DNA from: Halobacteriovorax sp. HLS
Lineage (GTDB): Bacteria; Bdellovibrionota; Bacteriovoracia; Bacteriovoracales; Bacteriovoracaceae
Direction: 5' to 3'
DNA length: 64,000 bases
Assembly (NCBI RefSeq): GCF_004006665.1
Contig: NZ_QOCL01000009.1
Location: forward strand, 62,001 to 126,000
Part shown: positions 41,763 through 50,374 of the stretch, in pieces
How the letters are laid out: each line of letters begins with the position of its first letter
Numbering within the stretch: the stretch's first letter is position 1
Made by a program: the position numbers and the translations under genes
Notes under the pieces: model-generated
The model's input: only the letters and a program-made list of their open reading frames with translations
Databases searched by the model: none
Told to the model about the DNA's origin: nothing

Positions 41763-42890
41763 ACTTTTTAAAGCAGATTTTAAAGTATTATCATCTTTTG
41801 CAAAACAGAATCTAATGAGTCTCTGCTTAGGAGGTTGTTTGTAAAAAGGACTAAGAGGTATTGTTGCAATTTTATACTTCTCAATCAGCTGCGTGCAAAA
41901 TACTGTGTCTTCTTCCGTGCTTATCTTTGAGTAATCAACAAGTTGGAAGAAGCTTCCTTCACATGGCAAAATTGTAAAGTCAGTTTGCTCGAGTTCTTTT
42001 TGGAAAAGGTCTCTTTTGTACTGGTAAAATTGAGAAAGCACTAGAATTTCAGCTTCTTTATTATCGAGCATGTCACTGATTGCCATTTGCATATTTGCTG
42101 GAGTTGAGAAAGTTACATATTGATGTATTTTTCTAAATTCTGTTGAGAGCTCTTTTGGGGCAACACAATATCCGACCTTCCATCCTGTCGCGTGAAGACT
42201 TTTTCCAAATGAGGAAATGGCAAACGTTCTACTTCTAAATCTTTGATCATTAAAAGGGGATAGGTGTTCTTTGGCATCAAATATTATGTGTTGGTAAACT
42301 TCATCACTAATTATAAATATATTCTTATCTTCAACAAGTTCCCATAAAGAGTTTAAATCTTCATTTGTGAGACACTTTCCTGAAGGATTGTGGGGAGAGT
42401 TCAGTATAATGGCCTTAGTTTTTGAAGTAATATTCTTAGCAACGAGCTCCCAGTTAATGGAGAAGTCCCCATTGAGGTTAACTCTCACTGGTACACCTCC
42501 ATTTAATTCTATATTTGGAGCATAACTATCATAGCTTGGATCAAAGAATATCACTTCATCGTCCTGTCTTGTTATGGCCGATATCGCGCAGAAAATTGCT
42601 TCTGTAGCACCACTTGTCACTGTGATCTCATCATCACCATTTATTTCTTGAGAGTATACTTTGGAATGTAACTTAACTATGCTCTGTCTTAGCTTTTCTA
42701 GTCCAGTCATAGGGGCGTATTGATTTAGTCCAGCATTTGTGTGGAAGGCCAATCTTTCGAGAAGATATTCAGACGCAGAGAAGTTAGGAAATCCTTGTCC
42801 GAGATTTACAGCATTATGTTTATTTGCTAATTGAGATATTTGAGTAAAAATAGTCGTTTTCATATGTGGAAATTTACTTTGTATTTTCAT
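41751..42890 (-). CDS. Pyridoxal-phosphate aminotransferase, YbdL-like
   Basis: Class I/II aminotransferase with the PLP-lysine motif SSFGKSLHATGWKVGY, the NSPHNPSGK segment and RFCFAK near the end. It resembles YbdL-type methionine aminotransferases (SSFGKTYHVTGWKVGY), which use aromatic or methionine-derived amino donors. The first in-frame ATG is at 42908, but I prefer the ATG at 42890, which has AGGG upstream. The 3' end overlaps the EEP hydrolase by 12 bases, convergent. Confidence 0.88.
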   Translation of the reverse strand: MKIQSKFPHMKTTIFTQISQLANKHNAVNLGQGFPNFSASEYLLERLAFHTNAGLNQYAPMTGLEKLRQSIVKLHSKVYSQEINGDDEITVTSGATEAIFCAISAITRQDDEVIFFDPSYDSYAPNIELNGGVPVRVNLNGDFSINWELVAKNITSKTKAIILNSPHNPSGKCLTNEDLNSLWELVEDKNIFIISDEVYQHIIFDAKEHLSPFNDQRFRSRTFAISSFGKSLHATGWKVGYCVAPKELSTEFRKIHQYVTFSTPANMQMAISDMLDNKEAEILVLSQFYQYKRDLFQKELEQTDFTILPCEGSFFQLVDYSKISTEEDTVFCTQLIEKYKIATIPLSPFYKQPPKQRLIRFCFAKDDNTLKSALKSLQK

Positions 42891-42979
42891 GGAGTACCCT
42901 AGTGTCATTTATTTTTATGCTTCTTTTGTTACTTAATTTTGCTACTATCTAAGCTTATAACAAAATTAAGGAATATGTT

Positions 42980-44137
42980 ATGGATAATGCTATCTCAATT
43001 ATTACAAATAATCTAAATTCTGAGAATTTTGAAAAGTGTACATTTTCTTCTCCTCGTTCAAAGAGTGATGAGCTAAAGAGTCTTGTTGTATATAAAGTTC
43101 AATCTTCGCAGGAGTTAAAAGTTGAATATCGTTACAAGAAGCATAATGATATTAAAACAGTAAAAAAAATAGATTTCATAAATAATGAACTTCCTAATTT
43201 TCTTGCGGGCTTTAAGCAGTGTCATTTAAAAAGTAGTAATGAGGATATTCAAATTCTTATCAATAGTAAGTTAAAGTCTAAAGTCGTATTTAGTACTGGT
43301 AGTACTAAGGTATCTAAGAAACATAATAAAACTAAGAAATATTTGATCCCTGATGGAGTTGTATGCCCTTTTCTTATTGAGATTGGAGTAATGGATAAGT
43401 ATGGCAAAGTTAAAACAAATTACTATAAGAAATTCAGGCAGATTAATCGTTTTCTTGAAATGGTTGATGACCTCTATAAGAATGAAGAAGTGGATAGCTT
43501 GCATGCAGTAGACTTTGGTTGTGGCAAATCATATTTAACTTTCGCTCTCTACCATTACTTTGAAAATATTAAGAAGATAAGAATACAAATAACTGGTATA
43601 GATTTAAAAGAAGAGGTTATTTCTCATTGCAATGAAATTTCTAGAAAATTACATTTTAGTGGATTGAAGTTTGTTCATGGTTTTATTCACGACTTTACCA
43701 CTGATGATGATGTTGACTTTGTTGTTACTTTACATGCCTGTGATACGGCTACAGATGATGCGATTCTCTTTTCACTTAGAAATAAAGCACAGAAGATGAT
43801 GTTCGTCCCTTGCTGTCAGCATGAGCTAAATAAGCAGTTGAGCTCTAGGGAGTCGGAAGTCCTACTAAAGCATGGTATCTTTCGTGAAAGGATGACCTCT
43901 TTAGTAACTGATACAATGAGGGCCCAATTATTAGAGGCCTGTGGATACAAAGTTCAAAGCATGGAGTTTATAGATCTTGAACATACTGCTAAGAATATTC
44001 TTTTGAGGTGTAACTTTATAGATCGCTCAGGGTCTCAAAGAGAAGAGAAACTGCAACAGTATCTTGAGTTCAAAAAAGAGTGGTCTATAAGTCCTTATCT
44101 TGAAAAGTGCTTATACGAAGAGAAGTTTATTCGCTAG
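42980..44137 (+). CDS. Methyltransferase-domain protein (Methyltransf_32-like)
   Basis: 385 residues. The C-terminal half has a methyltransferase motif I VDFGCGKSYLTFALYHYF and then VVTLHACDTATDDAI and MMFVPCCQHELNKQ, the pattern of the Methyltransf_32 group (METTL25/Trm13-like), often RNA- or protein-modifying. The N-terminal 150 residues are unassigned. AAGGA is upstream. It converges with an exported lipoprotein gene with one base between the stops. Confidence 0.82.
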   Translation: MDNAISIITNNLNSENFEKCTFSSPRSKSDELKSLVVYKVQSSQELKVEYRYKKHNDIKTVKKIDFINNELPNFLAGFKQCHLKSSNEDIQILINSKLKSKVVFSTGSTKVSKKHNKTKKYLIPDGVVCPFLIEIGVMDKYGKVKTNYYKKFRQINRFLEMVDDLYKNEEVDSLHAVDFGCGKSYLTFALYHYFENIKKIRIQITGIDLKEEVISHCNEISRKLHFSGLKFVHGFIHDFTTDDDVDFVVTLHACDTATDDAILFSLRNKAQKMMFVPCCQHELNKQLSSRESEVLLKHGIFRERMTSLVTDTMRAQLLEACGYKVQSMEFIDLEHTAKNILLRCNFIDRSGSQREEKLQQYLEFKKEWSISPYLEKCLYEEKFIR

Positions 44138-44138
44138 A

Positions 44139-45041
44139 TTAGTGATCATTTGCCAATGCTATTACATGATTGATTCTTTCAAAGAACAAACTCGCATCCG
44201 CGTGTCCTAGATAAGAGATAACTTCTTCTTCAAATTCTATCGTGAGTGATTTCTTTAGATTGAGTAGAATTTTCTGACCTTCTTTAGTGTTTAAAAAATC
44301 CTTTATTTTATTCTCGCTTGTCTTTAGACTAACTTTCTTATAACCATGCCCAGTGAAACTACTCGCATTGTCGATAGAAATTATTCTACTTTCACTATCG
44401 AAGAGGTAGTTATTGACGTTTCTATCATTGTTTAGAAGTAAGTAATCAAATAGAGTCTGTTTTTTTAAGTCTAGTTCTAGACGAGTTGGATTCTTTAATA
44501 GTTCATTATCTCTATGGTATTTAAGAAGTACGCCAGCGGTACCTTCTTTAAATAATTGTAGGGATCCGATATCTCCATCTATAGTACGCACTACGGTTGG
44601 GGGAACAAGGCCAAAGCCAAATTTTACATCAAGTTCATAGGCCAAAACCTCGGCCCGGTAATTTGAAAGTTTTATTCGCTTGTGTGGCTTCCATACGGCC
44701 TTTGTACCATCGGAAAGAATGACAAGAGTAGGTTTGGTTGAGCCTGAGTTGCCAAGAGCAGTTAGATCAATTTCTTTTATAGCAGCTGTTTCAAGAACTT
44801 CCTCTATAGCTGATACTTTTCTTCCTTGTAGTTTAAAGATTTCTGTATCAATAATTTGTGAGGTGTGAAGTTTTCCTACAAACCTATCGTAGAGATCTCG
44901 TTTGCTTTGACTAAAGAAGAATTGAACAGCTTCTTTACAAGAAAGAGGTTTATTTAATTGAGCTGGGGATCGAAGATTATGTGAAGAGCACGACGACAAA
45001 AGTAGTGTAGTAAATAGTAGCGTTATCATCGTAGATTTCAT
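44139..45041 (-). CDS. Exported lipoprotein with atypical kinase-like domain
   Basis: Lipobox LLLSSCSS follows the signal peptide, so the protein is exported and lipidated. The body carries an unusual kinase-like core: a lysine in TKAVWKPHKRI, YRAEVLAYELDVKFGFGLVPPTVVR, a catalytic-loop-like NNDRNVNNYLF and metal-binding-like ISIDNASSF. This is the layout of PI3/4-kinase-like or FAM20C-type families. Kinases outside the cytoplasm are uncommon in bacteria, since ATP is scarce there. Substrate unknown; activity unproven. Confidence 0.65.
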   Translation of the reverse strand: MKSTMITLLFTTLLLSSCSSHNLRSPAQLNKPLSCKEAVQFFFSQSKRDLYDRFVGKLHTSQIIDTEIFKLQGRKVSAIEEVLETAAIKEIDLTALGNSGSTKPTLVILSDGTKAVWKPHKRIKLSNYRAEVLAYELDVKFGFGLVPPTVVRTIDGDIGSLQLFKEGTAGVLLKYHRDNELLKNPTRLELDLKKQTLFDYLLLNNDRNVNNYLFDSESRIISIDNASSFTGHGYKKVSLKTSENKIKDFLNTKEGQKILLNLKKSLTIEFEEEVISYLGHADASLFFERINHVIALANDH

Positions 45042-45081
45042 TACTATTTATCGGATTAGATTGGTTTTATTTTAGGCAAAT

Positions 45082-45375
45082 TTACACAAGCTCTTTTAGC
45101 TTTTCTCGCTCGATCATGCAGTCATAGTCACCTGCCTGATACTCTCGACATAGAAAGGGTCTTTGTTCATAGATAGTACAAAGCATTGTCTCAGTATTTA
45201 AAGCAATACAGTAGCCATTTTTAGCCTGTTTCATGGCCGTATACATGCCATTCACTTTAGTAGTGTATTCTTCGGGGACTTGATCATCAGAATCATCGAT
45301 TAATTGAACTTCTAATCTGCAGCAAAGAGCACGGCAACTAGAGCAATTAATTTCAATTTCTTGGGCTTTTTTCAT
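45082..45375 (-). CDS. YkgJ-type cysteine cluster protein
   Basis: Eight or so cysteines in the CxxCxxxCC arrangement (CSSCRALCC), later YCIAL, LCTIYEQRPFLCREYQAGDYDC. This is the zinc- or iron-chelating YkgJ family. The ATG at 45375 has GGAAGA upstream; a frame to 45396 is possible but less likely. Single gene of unknown role. Confidence 0.85.
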   Translation of the reverse strand: MKKAQEIEINCSSCRALCCRLEVQLIDDSDDQVPEEYTTKVNGMYTAMKQAKNGYCIALNTETMLCTIYEQRPFLCREYQAGDYDCMIEREKLKELV

Positions 45376-45555
45376 TATCTTCCATTTTTTAGACAATTCT
45401 TACATATCTAATATTTGAATATTTTACTTTAGTTTTACGTAATTCAAGTGGTTTACATCATTTTATGCATCTTTTTTGCATCGTGTGCTAAATGTCATGA
45501 AACTCATATTTCCATTAAGGGAATAAATAATGTATATATATTAAAAATAGTAAAA

Positions 45556-45575
45556 TTAAGTAATTCACTACTTAA
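45556..45575 (+). promoter_or_regulatory. Hairpin in the cold-shock gene leader
   Basis: TTAAGTA and TACTTAA pair around ATTCAC, 17 bases before the start at 45593. It sits just upstream of AAAGGA. Cold-shock genes often have long structured leaders that tune translation; this is consistent, not proof. Confidence 0.4.
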
Positions 45576-45592
45576 TAATGAAAGGATTAGCA

Positions 45593-45787
45593 ATGAGTAC
45601 AGGTACAGTAAAGTTTTTTAATGATGAGAAAGGTTTTGGATTTATAACTCCGGATGACGGTGGTAAAGATCTATTCGTACACATCTCTTCAATTGATGAT
45701 GGAACTTTACATGAAAATGATAAAGTAGATTACGAAATCGGTGAAGGTCAAAAAGGACCTTGTGCAGTTCAAGTAAGAAAGCTTTAG
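45593..45787 (+). CDS. Cold-shock protein, CspA family
   Basis: The 64-residue protein (from the ATG at 45593 with AAAGGA upstream; a 5-residue longer frame at 45578 is less likely) has [15 protein letters not shown] and [11 protein letters not shown], the RNP1 and RNP2 motifs of CspA proteins. It binds single-stranded nucleic acid, acting as an RNA chaperone. A long AT-rich leader and a strong terminator bracket it, as usual for csp genes. Confidence 0.95.
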   Translation: MSTGTVKFFNDEKGFGFITPDDGGKDLFVHISSIDDGTLHENDKVDYEIGEGQKGPCAVQVRKL

Positions 45788-45801
45788 TAGTTTTATAACG
45801 T

Positions 45802-45833
45802 TGAGGAAAGATCTTCTTTCCTCATGTTTTTTC
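45802..45833 (+). terminator. Intrinsic terminator after the csp gene
   Basis: TGAGGAAAGA and TCTTTCCTCA form a 10-base stem with a 3-base loop, followed by a T-run. Good intrinsic terminator. Confidence 0.85.
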
Positions 45834-45939
45834 TTTTTTCAAATCTTCATTTCTTAATATTTCTACTCCCCTAAAAAATAAAACACGTGCTACAATACAA
45901 AAATATATTTGTTCATAGATTTATGTTGTGAGGATTGCT

Positions 45940-46371
45940 TTGAAGAAAATAATTGGATGGAGAGAGTGGGTAGAGTTACCTGAGATAGGTGTTAAGTCAG
46001 TTAAAGCTAAGGTTGACTCTGGAGCTAGAACTTCTTCGCTTCATGTTTTTGATATGACATTCTATCATCGTGCAGGAAAAGAGTATGCAAAGTTTAGTGT
46101 GCACCCTTATCAAAAGGACGATAAGACTTCAATTGTTTGTAGAGAAGAAGTCATTGAATATCGTAAGATAAGAAGCTCTAACGGTCAGGTTGAAAAGAGA
46201 CCTGTTATCTTAACAAATGTGAAGCTTTTAGATGAAACATGGCCAGTTGAGATCACTCTGACAAATCGTGACGAAATGGGCTTTAGAATGCTCTTAGGTA
46301 GAACGGCCTTTAGAAAGAAATTCTTAGTTGATTGTGATAAGTCTTTCTATAGTAAGAAAAGAGTTAAATAG
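45940..46371 (+). CDS. RimK-associated ATP-dependent zinc protease family (PF05618-like)
   Basis: 143 residues from a TTG start at 45940 preceded by TGAGG (a GTG at 45928 is the alternative). WREWVELPEIGVKSVKAKVDSGARTSSLHV matches the aspartic-protease-like family often named ATP-dependent zinc protease, whose DSGA core resembles retropepsin. In other genomes this gene neighbours rimK. Here rimK follows 680 bases later on the same strand, with only a small leftward gene between. The reaction in vivo is not established for this protein. Confidence 0.8.
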   Translation: MKKIIGWREWVELPEIGVKSVKAKVDSGARTSSLHVFDMTFYHRAGKEYAKFSVHPYQKDDKTSIVCREEVIEYRKIRSSNGQVEKRPVILTNVKLLDETWPVEITLTNRDEMGFRMLLGRTAFRKKFLVDCDKSFYSKKRVK

Positions 46372-46381
46372 TTTTATCGAA

Positions 46382-46412
46382 CATGAAGCTGAATATCGGC
46401 ATCAGCTTCATG
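46382..46412. terminator. Hairpin between the protease and small exported gene
   Basis: CATGAAGCTGA and TCAGCTTCATG are perfect 11-base arms with a 9-base loop. It lies between convergent genes and may terminate both; the T-run is weak. Confidence 0.6.
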
Positions 46413-46429
46413 ATAATAAATAAGGGGGC

Positions 46430-46888
46430 TTAGTTTAAATCTAGGTCTCTTACGTCGAGTAAGCAATTATATAATTTGGGATTTCTTCCCATATTAAATT
46501 TACACTTCTTATCTACTGACTGAATGCTTGTCTTAAGAGCTTCGTGTAGTTTGTCGACGTTATTGAATCCTGCCATCGGGAAAGAGAACTTTTGTAAGTT
46601 AACTCTATTTACGTAAACATCTTGCTCAAAACCTGGGTTGCATTCCTCAGAAAATGTACCCATATCTTTATATTCTTCAACAATACTGTTTTTAATAACT
46701 TTAAGATCAGCGTTGGACACACAAGTCGTTTCAGACTTATATAGAAAGGTAAATTGAACCAGTTCTGTTGCCGTCGTTGCTCCGTACTTTCCCTCGTTCG
46801 CTTGGCAAACGAATGATCCAGAGTAGAAACAGGTCGCTAGTACTTGAGTATTAAGTGCCAAAAGGGCAAGTGTAATGAGTGCTTTCAT
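46430..46888 (-). CDS. Small secreted protein, unknown family
   Basis: 152 residues with a signal peptide (MKALITLALLALNTQVLA). The mature part contains six or more cysteines (TCFYSG, VCQANE, TTCVSN, ECNPGF, KCKFN, NCLLDV), so it is likely disulfide-stabilised. It is encoded between the protease and rimK genes on the opposite strand. AAGGA precedes the ATG. No family recognised. Confidence 0.6.
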   Translation of the reverse strand: MKALITLALLALNTQVLATCFYSGSFVCQANEGKYGATTATELVQFTFLYKSETTCVSNADLKVIKNSIVEEYKDMGTFSEECNPGFEQDVYVNRVNLQKFSFPMAGFNNVDKLHEALKTSIQSVDKKCKFNMGRNPKLYNCLLDVRDLDLN

Positions 46889-47051
46889 AGATGATTCCTT
46901 TTTTTAATTTTTGAGCTTTTTACTTCTTTTGATGGAATATGAAAAGTGAAGAATTTCAATATGTATTATTTATTATTATTACAGAATAGTTCTAGATTAA
47001 TCTTAATGAAAATGAGAATATATAGCTTTATTACTTGAAAAGGGTTCATCC

Positions 47052-48251
47052 ATGAAGTTAGCGATTCTATCTAGAGAGAAACATAATTATAGTACGAAGA
47101 GACTTGTAGAGGCATGCAAGTTGCGCGGACACGAAGTTAAGGTACTTAATACTTTGAAATTTGCAATTGATCTAGAAGAAGGTGATCCTGATTTATATTA
47201 TAACTCTAAAAGAATTGGTCACTTTGATGCTGTTCTTCCACGTATTGGAACTTCGGTTACGTACTTTGGAACAGCTGTTGTTAGGCAGTTTCAACAAATG
47301 GATGTTTACTGTGCTAACTCTGCTGATGGAATTTTAAACTCAAGAGATAAGTTAAGAAGTTTTCAAATTCTTAGTAAGCTTCATGTTGGTCTTCCTTATA
47401 CAACTTTTGTAAAGAATAAGGCCGATGTTATTCCTGCGATTGAGAGAATCGGCGGAGCTCCTATAGTGATTAAGTTACTTGAGGGGACACAAGGTATTGG
47501 AGTTCTTCTTGCTCATACTATGGAGTCGGCGACATCAATTATTGAACTATTGCAAAGTCAAAAACAGAATATTCTCATCCAAAAATTTGTAGCAGAAAGT
47601 AAAGGTAAAGACATACGTGCCATCGTTATTGGTGATCAAGTAGTTGCTGCTATGAGAAGAGTTGCACAAGGACAAGAATTTAGAAGTAATGTGCACAGAG
47701 GTGGTAAGACTGAACTTGTTGAGCTATCTGATGAATATAAAGAAACAGCAATTAGAGCAGCCAAGATTTTAGGCCTTGGGATCGCTGGTGTTGATATGCT
47801 TGAAGGTCACGATGGCCCACAAATTATGGAGATTAACTCTTCTCCAGGACTTGAAGGAATTGAAGGTTGTACGAAGAAAGATATCGCAGGTGCGATGATT
47901 GACTATATTGCAGCTCAAGTAGACTTCCCTGAAATTGATATCAGACAAAAGCTTTCTCTTAGTAAAGGTTTTGGTGTTTCTGAAGTCTATATTCCGGCTG
48001 AATCAGAATACGTAGGGAAAACTATTGTTGCTTCAGGATTAAAAGAAAAAGATGTAAATGTTCTTACTCTTCACAGAGAGGGAAAAGTTATTCCAAATCC
48101 AAGAGGTGAGAGAGAACTTCTTGCTGGTGATAAACTTGTTTGCTTTGGAAGACTTGATTCTTTAAGAGATCTTATTCCTGATAAAACTCAAAAAAGAAGA
48201 AGACCTAAGCTTAAAAAACTTAAGAAAGCACCGGCTCCATCAGTGGATTAG
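47052..48251 (+). CDS. rimK: RimK family ligase with C-terminal TrkA_C-like domain
   Basis: Residues 1-300 are a RimK-type ATP-grasp ligase (MKLAILSREKHNYSTKRLVEA; DGILNSRDKLRSFQIL; MEINSSPGLEGIE), which adds glutamate residues to the C-terminus of ribosomal protein S6 in E. coli. Residues 300-385 are extra: FGVSEVYIPAESEYVGKTIVASG...LLAGDKLVCFGRLDSL, the pattern of a TrkA_C/RCK_C regulatory domain that binds small ligands. A Lys/Pro-rich tail ends the protein. The extension is not part of E. coli RimK (300 residues). It may tune activity by a cytoplasmic ligand. Confidence 0.82.
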   Translation: MKLAILSREKHNYSTKRLVEACKLRGHEVKVLNTLKFAIDLEEGDPDLYYNSKRIGHFDAVLPRIGTSVTYFGTAVVRQFQQMDVYCANSADGILNSRDKLRSFQILSKLHVGLPYTTFVKNKADVIPAIERIGGAPIVIKLLEGTQGIGVLLAHTMESATSIIELLQSQKQNILIQKFVAESKGKDIRAIVIGDQVVAAMRRVAQGQEFRSNVHRGGKTELVELSDEYKETAIRAAKILGLGIAGVDMLEGHDGPQIMEINSSPGLEGIEGCTKKDIAGAMIDYIAAQVDFPEIDIRQKLSLSKGFGVSEVYIPAESEYVGKTIVASGLKEKDVNVLTLHREGKVIPNPRGERELLAGDKLVCFGRLDSLRDLIPDKTQKRRRPKLKKLKKAPAPSVD

Positions 48252-48252
48252 C

Positions 48253-49632
48253 CTAGGCTAATCCTACTCGGAACTTCTTGTTCTTTATCTTTCCATTTTG
48301 TAGCTTTTGAATTGTGGAATCTATGAGTTCACTTTTGATTGCTACAAAACTTACGACATTTAGAATCGAAATATTTCCAACATCTGTAGCCGCAATACCG
48401 GCCTCGCCAACGAGAGCTCCCAGAATATCTCCAGGTCTAAGCTTACTCTTCTTTCCTCCAGCAATAAACATTGTCTTCATTGGTGGTGACAGATCGTAAG
48501 TTTTCTCATCGCTTAAGTCATCAATATTTTCAATATTGCATTTAAGATTTGTTAGCTCTTCAATATCATCTAGAATATAGAGATCTTTTCGAGTAAATAA
48601 GCTAAATGCCTGTCCATTTTTTCCTGCTCGTGCTGTTCTACCTATTCTGTGAACATAAGATTCAGCATTATTAGGTAGATCAAAATTGATAACAGCTTCT
48701 AAGTCTTTTATATCGAGTCCTCTTGCAGCTACGTCTGTAGCAACTAAAACAGAAAGACTTCTATTTGAGAACTTTGTAAGCACTGATGTTCTCTCATTTT
48801 GTTCGAGGTCTCCATGTATTGCACAGGCCAGGATACCTTCTTTGTTTAATAGTTTTGCTACATTGTCAGTGATGACTTTTGTCTTACAAAATACAATTAA
48901 TCTTTCAGGCTTATAGTTAGCTAGAATCTTAATTAGAGCTTGGTTTTTTTGTTGATGATCATTCATTTCGAAAAAGGCTTGATCAATAGAAGATGAATCA
49001 TGCTCGACATCGATAGTTACTTCTATTGCATCTTCTTGTAAGTCTTTACTAAGAGACTTAATTTCATCAGGAAAGGTTGCTGAAAATAAGAGTGTTTGGA
49101 TATCTTCTACGAGCTCTTCTCTAATTGTTAAAATATCATCGTAAAAACCCATATCAAGCATCTTGTCAGCTTCATCTAGAACAAGAGTTTCAACTCTATG
49201 GAGTTGTAATGCCTTACATTTAATAAGTCTTAAAACTCTACCTGGAGTTCCTACAATTATATGTGCACCGTGCGCGAGTGAATTTTCTTGATGAATCTGG
49301 GCCATTCCACCACAAATTGTTAGGACCTTTACATTCTTTTGCATTCTCGCAAGGGTTCTTAGTTCTTTTGCAACTTGCTCGGCTAGTTCTCTTGTAGGGC
49401 AAAGAACGAGAGACTGAATACTCATTCTTGAAAGATCAAGTTGATTTAAGATACCTAGTCCAAATGCTGCTGTCTTTCCACTTCCTGTTTTTGCTTGTGC
49501 AAGAACATCTTTGCCGTCTAGGACGTGAGGAAGACTCATTTCTTGAACAGGAGTCATTGATTTGAAATTTAGCTCTTCTAGATTTATTAGAAGGGATTCG
49601 TTTAATTTGAAGTCTTTAAAGTTTTTTGTCAT
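48253..49632 (-). CDS. dbpA: DEAD-box RNA helicase DbpA-like
   Basis: 459 residues with all helicase motifs: AKTGSGKT, PTRELAEQ, LVLDEADKML, SATFP, and HRIGRTARAG. The C-terminal FIAGGKKSKLRPGDILGALVGEAGI is the DbpA RNA-binding domain, which recognises hairpin 92 of 23S rRNA during 50S assembly. The gene converges on rimK with one base between their ends. A perfect 8-base hairpin lies in its leader region, upstream of the start. Confidence 0.88.
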   Translation of the reverse strand: MTKNFKDFKLNESLLINLEELNFKSMTPVQEMSLPHVLDGKDVLAQAKTGSGKTAAFGLGILNQLDLSRMSIQSLVLCPTRELAEQVAKELRTLARMQKNVKVLTICGGMAQIHQENSLAHGAHIIVGTPGRVLRLIKCKALQLHRVETLVLDEADKMLDMGFYDDILTIREELVEDIQTLLFSATFPDEIKSLSKDLQEDAIEVTIDVEHDSSSIDQAFFEMNDHQQKNQALIKILANYKPERLIVFCKTKVITDNVAKLLNKEGILACAIHGDLEQNERTSVLTKFSNRSLSVLVATDVAARGLDIKDLEAVINFDLPNNAESYVHRIGRTARAGKNGQAFSLFTRKDLYILDDIEELTNLKCNIENIDDLSDEKTYDLSPPMKTMFIAGGKKSKLRPGDILGALVGEAGIAATDVGNISILNVVSFVAIKSELIDSTIQKLQNGKIKNKKFRVGLA

Positions 49633-49671
49633 GTGCTTATATACACATATCTAGACACTTAAGCGAATTTA

Positions 49672-49691
49672 CGTAGCTACTTCTAGCTACG
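49672..49691. promoter_or_regulatory. Hairpin in the region between dbpA and the zinc-ribbon-like gene
   Basis: CGTAGCTA and TAGCTACG pair perfectly around CTTC, 40 bases before the dbpA start on the leftward strand. It could be a leader hairpin or a binding site. Confidence 0.4.
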
Positions 49692-49774
49692 GTCTCGTAG
49701 TTTATGAATTTATTACAATAAATTGCGTAAATATCTCAACAAGCATATATAGAAAGACTAATTAAGAGGAATAA

Positions 49775-50020
49775 ATGGACAATAATACTGACGATTGCTT
49801 TGATGAACTTGTAAACAGCGAAAAATTAAACTCATTCTATGTAATAGAGAAATTTTGTGAACAATGTGGTGATATGTCTCCCCATCATATTGAAGAAGAA
49901 CCAGTAAACAATTTTAAGAAGTTAGCTTCAGATGTTAATGAGGTTGCACCTATGTCATTAATTGAATGTGTTTACTGTAGAGAAGAGCAAGAGCAGTGTC
50001 TTGACGCCCATGGATATTAA
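49775..50020 (+). CDS. Small Cys-rich protein, unknown
   Basis: 81 residues with two CxxC pairs (FCEQCGDMSPHH and VYCREEQEQC), suggestive of a zinc-binding fold. Single gene with AGAGGA before the ATG, divergent from dbpA. No family recognised. Confidence 0.6.
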   Translation: MDNNTDDCFDELVNSEKLNSFYVIEKFCEQCGDMSPHHIEEEPVNNFKKLASDVNEVAPMSLIECVYCREEQEQCLDAHGY

Positions 50021-50090
50021 TTAAGTGCGACATTTCTGAACTCTAGTATTTATAATTATTGATGATGTTGCTAGACGGTGTGTAATTATT

Positions 50091-50120
50091 TTGACTTAAA
50101 ATGATTTGTTGCCGTAATCT
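50091..50120 (+). promoter_or_regulatory. Candidate promoter for the copper genes
   Basis: TTGACT at 50091 and TAATCT at 50115 are separated by 18 bases and lie upstream of the copZ-like start. The match to consensus is partial, so this is tentative. Confidence 0.45.
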
Positions 50121-50146
50121 TTCCAAAAGAACTAAGGAAATTAATA

Positions 50147-50374
50147 ATGAAGAAAATAGAATTTAATGTAGACGGTATAAACTGTAATAGTTGTGTAAAT
50201 AAGATTAAAAATCATTTTGCTGATAATAATATGATCAGTTGTGTAGATGTCTCAATTGAGAATAAGTCTGTGCTTATTGAGTTAGACGATAGCATTTCTA
50301 ACATGGCAACGAAGAAAGAGCTAGAAGATCTTGGCTTTAGTATTTTAAGTATGAAGAAGATTTCTAATGTCTAA
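50147..50374 (+). CDS. copZ: Copper chaperone CopZ-like heavy-metal-associated domain protein
   Basis: 75 residues with an HMA domain and the metal-binding motif GINCNSCVNKIK (CxxC). Such chaperones deliver Cu(I) to the CopA ATPase, whose gene follows with an 8-base overlap. The pair is therefore almost certainly co-translated. AAGGA precedes the ATG. Confidence 0.9.
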   Translation: MKKIEFNVDGINCNSCVNKIKNHFADNNMISCVDVSIENKSVLIELDDSISNMATKKELEDLGFSILSMKKISNV

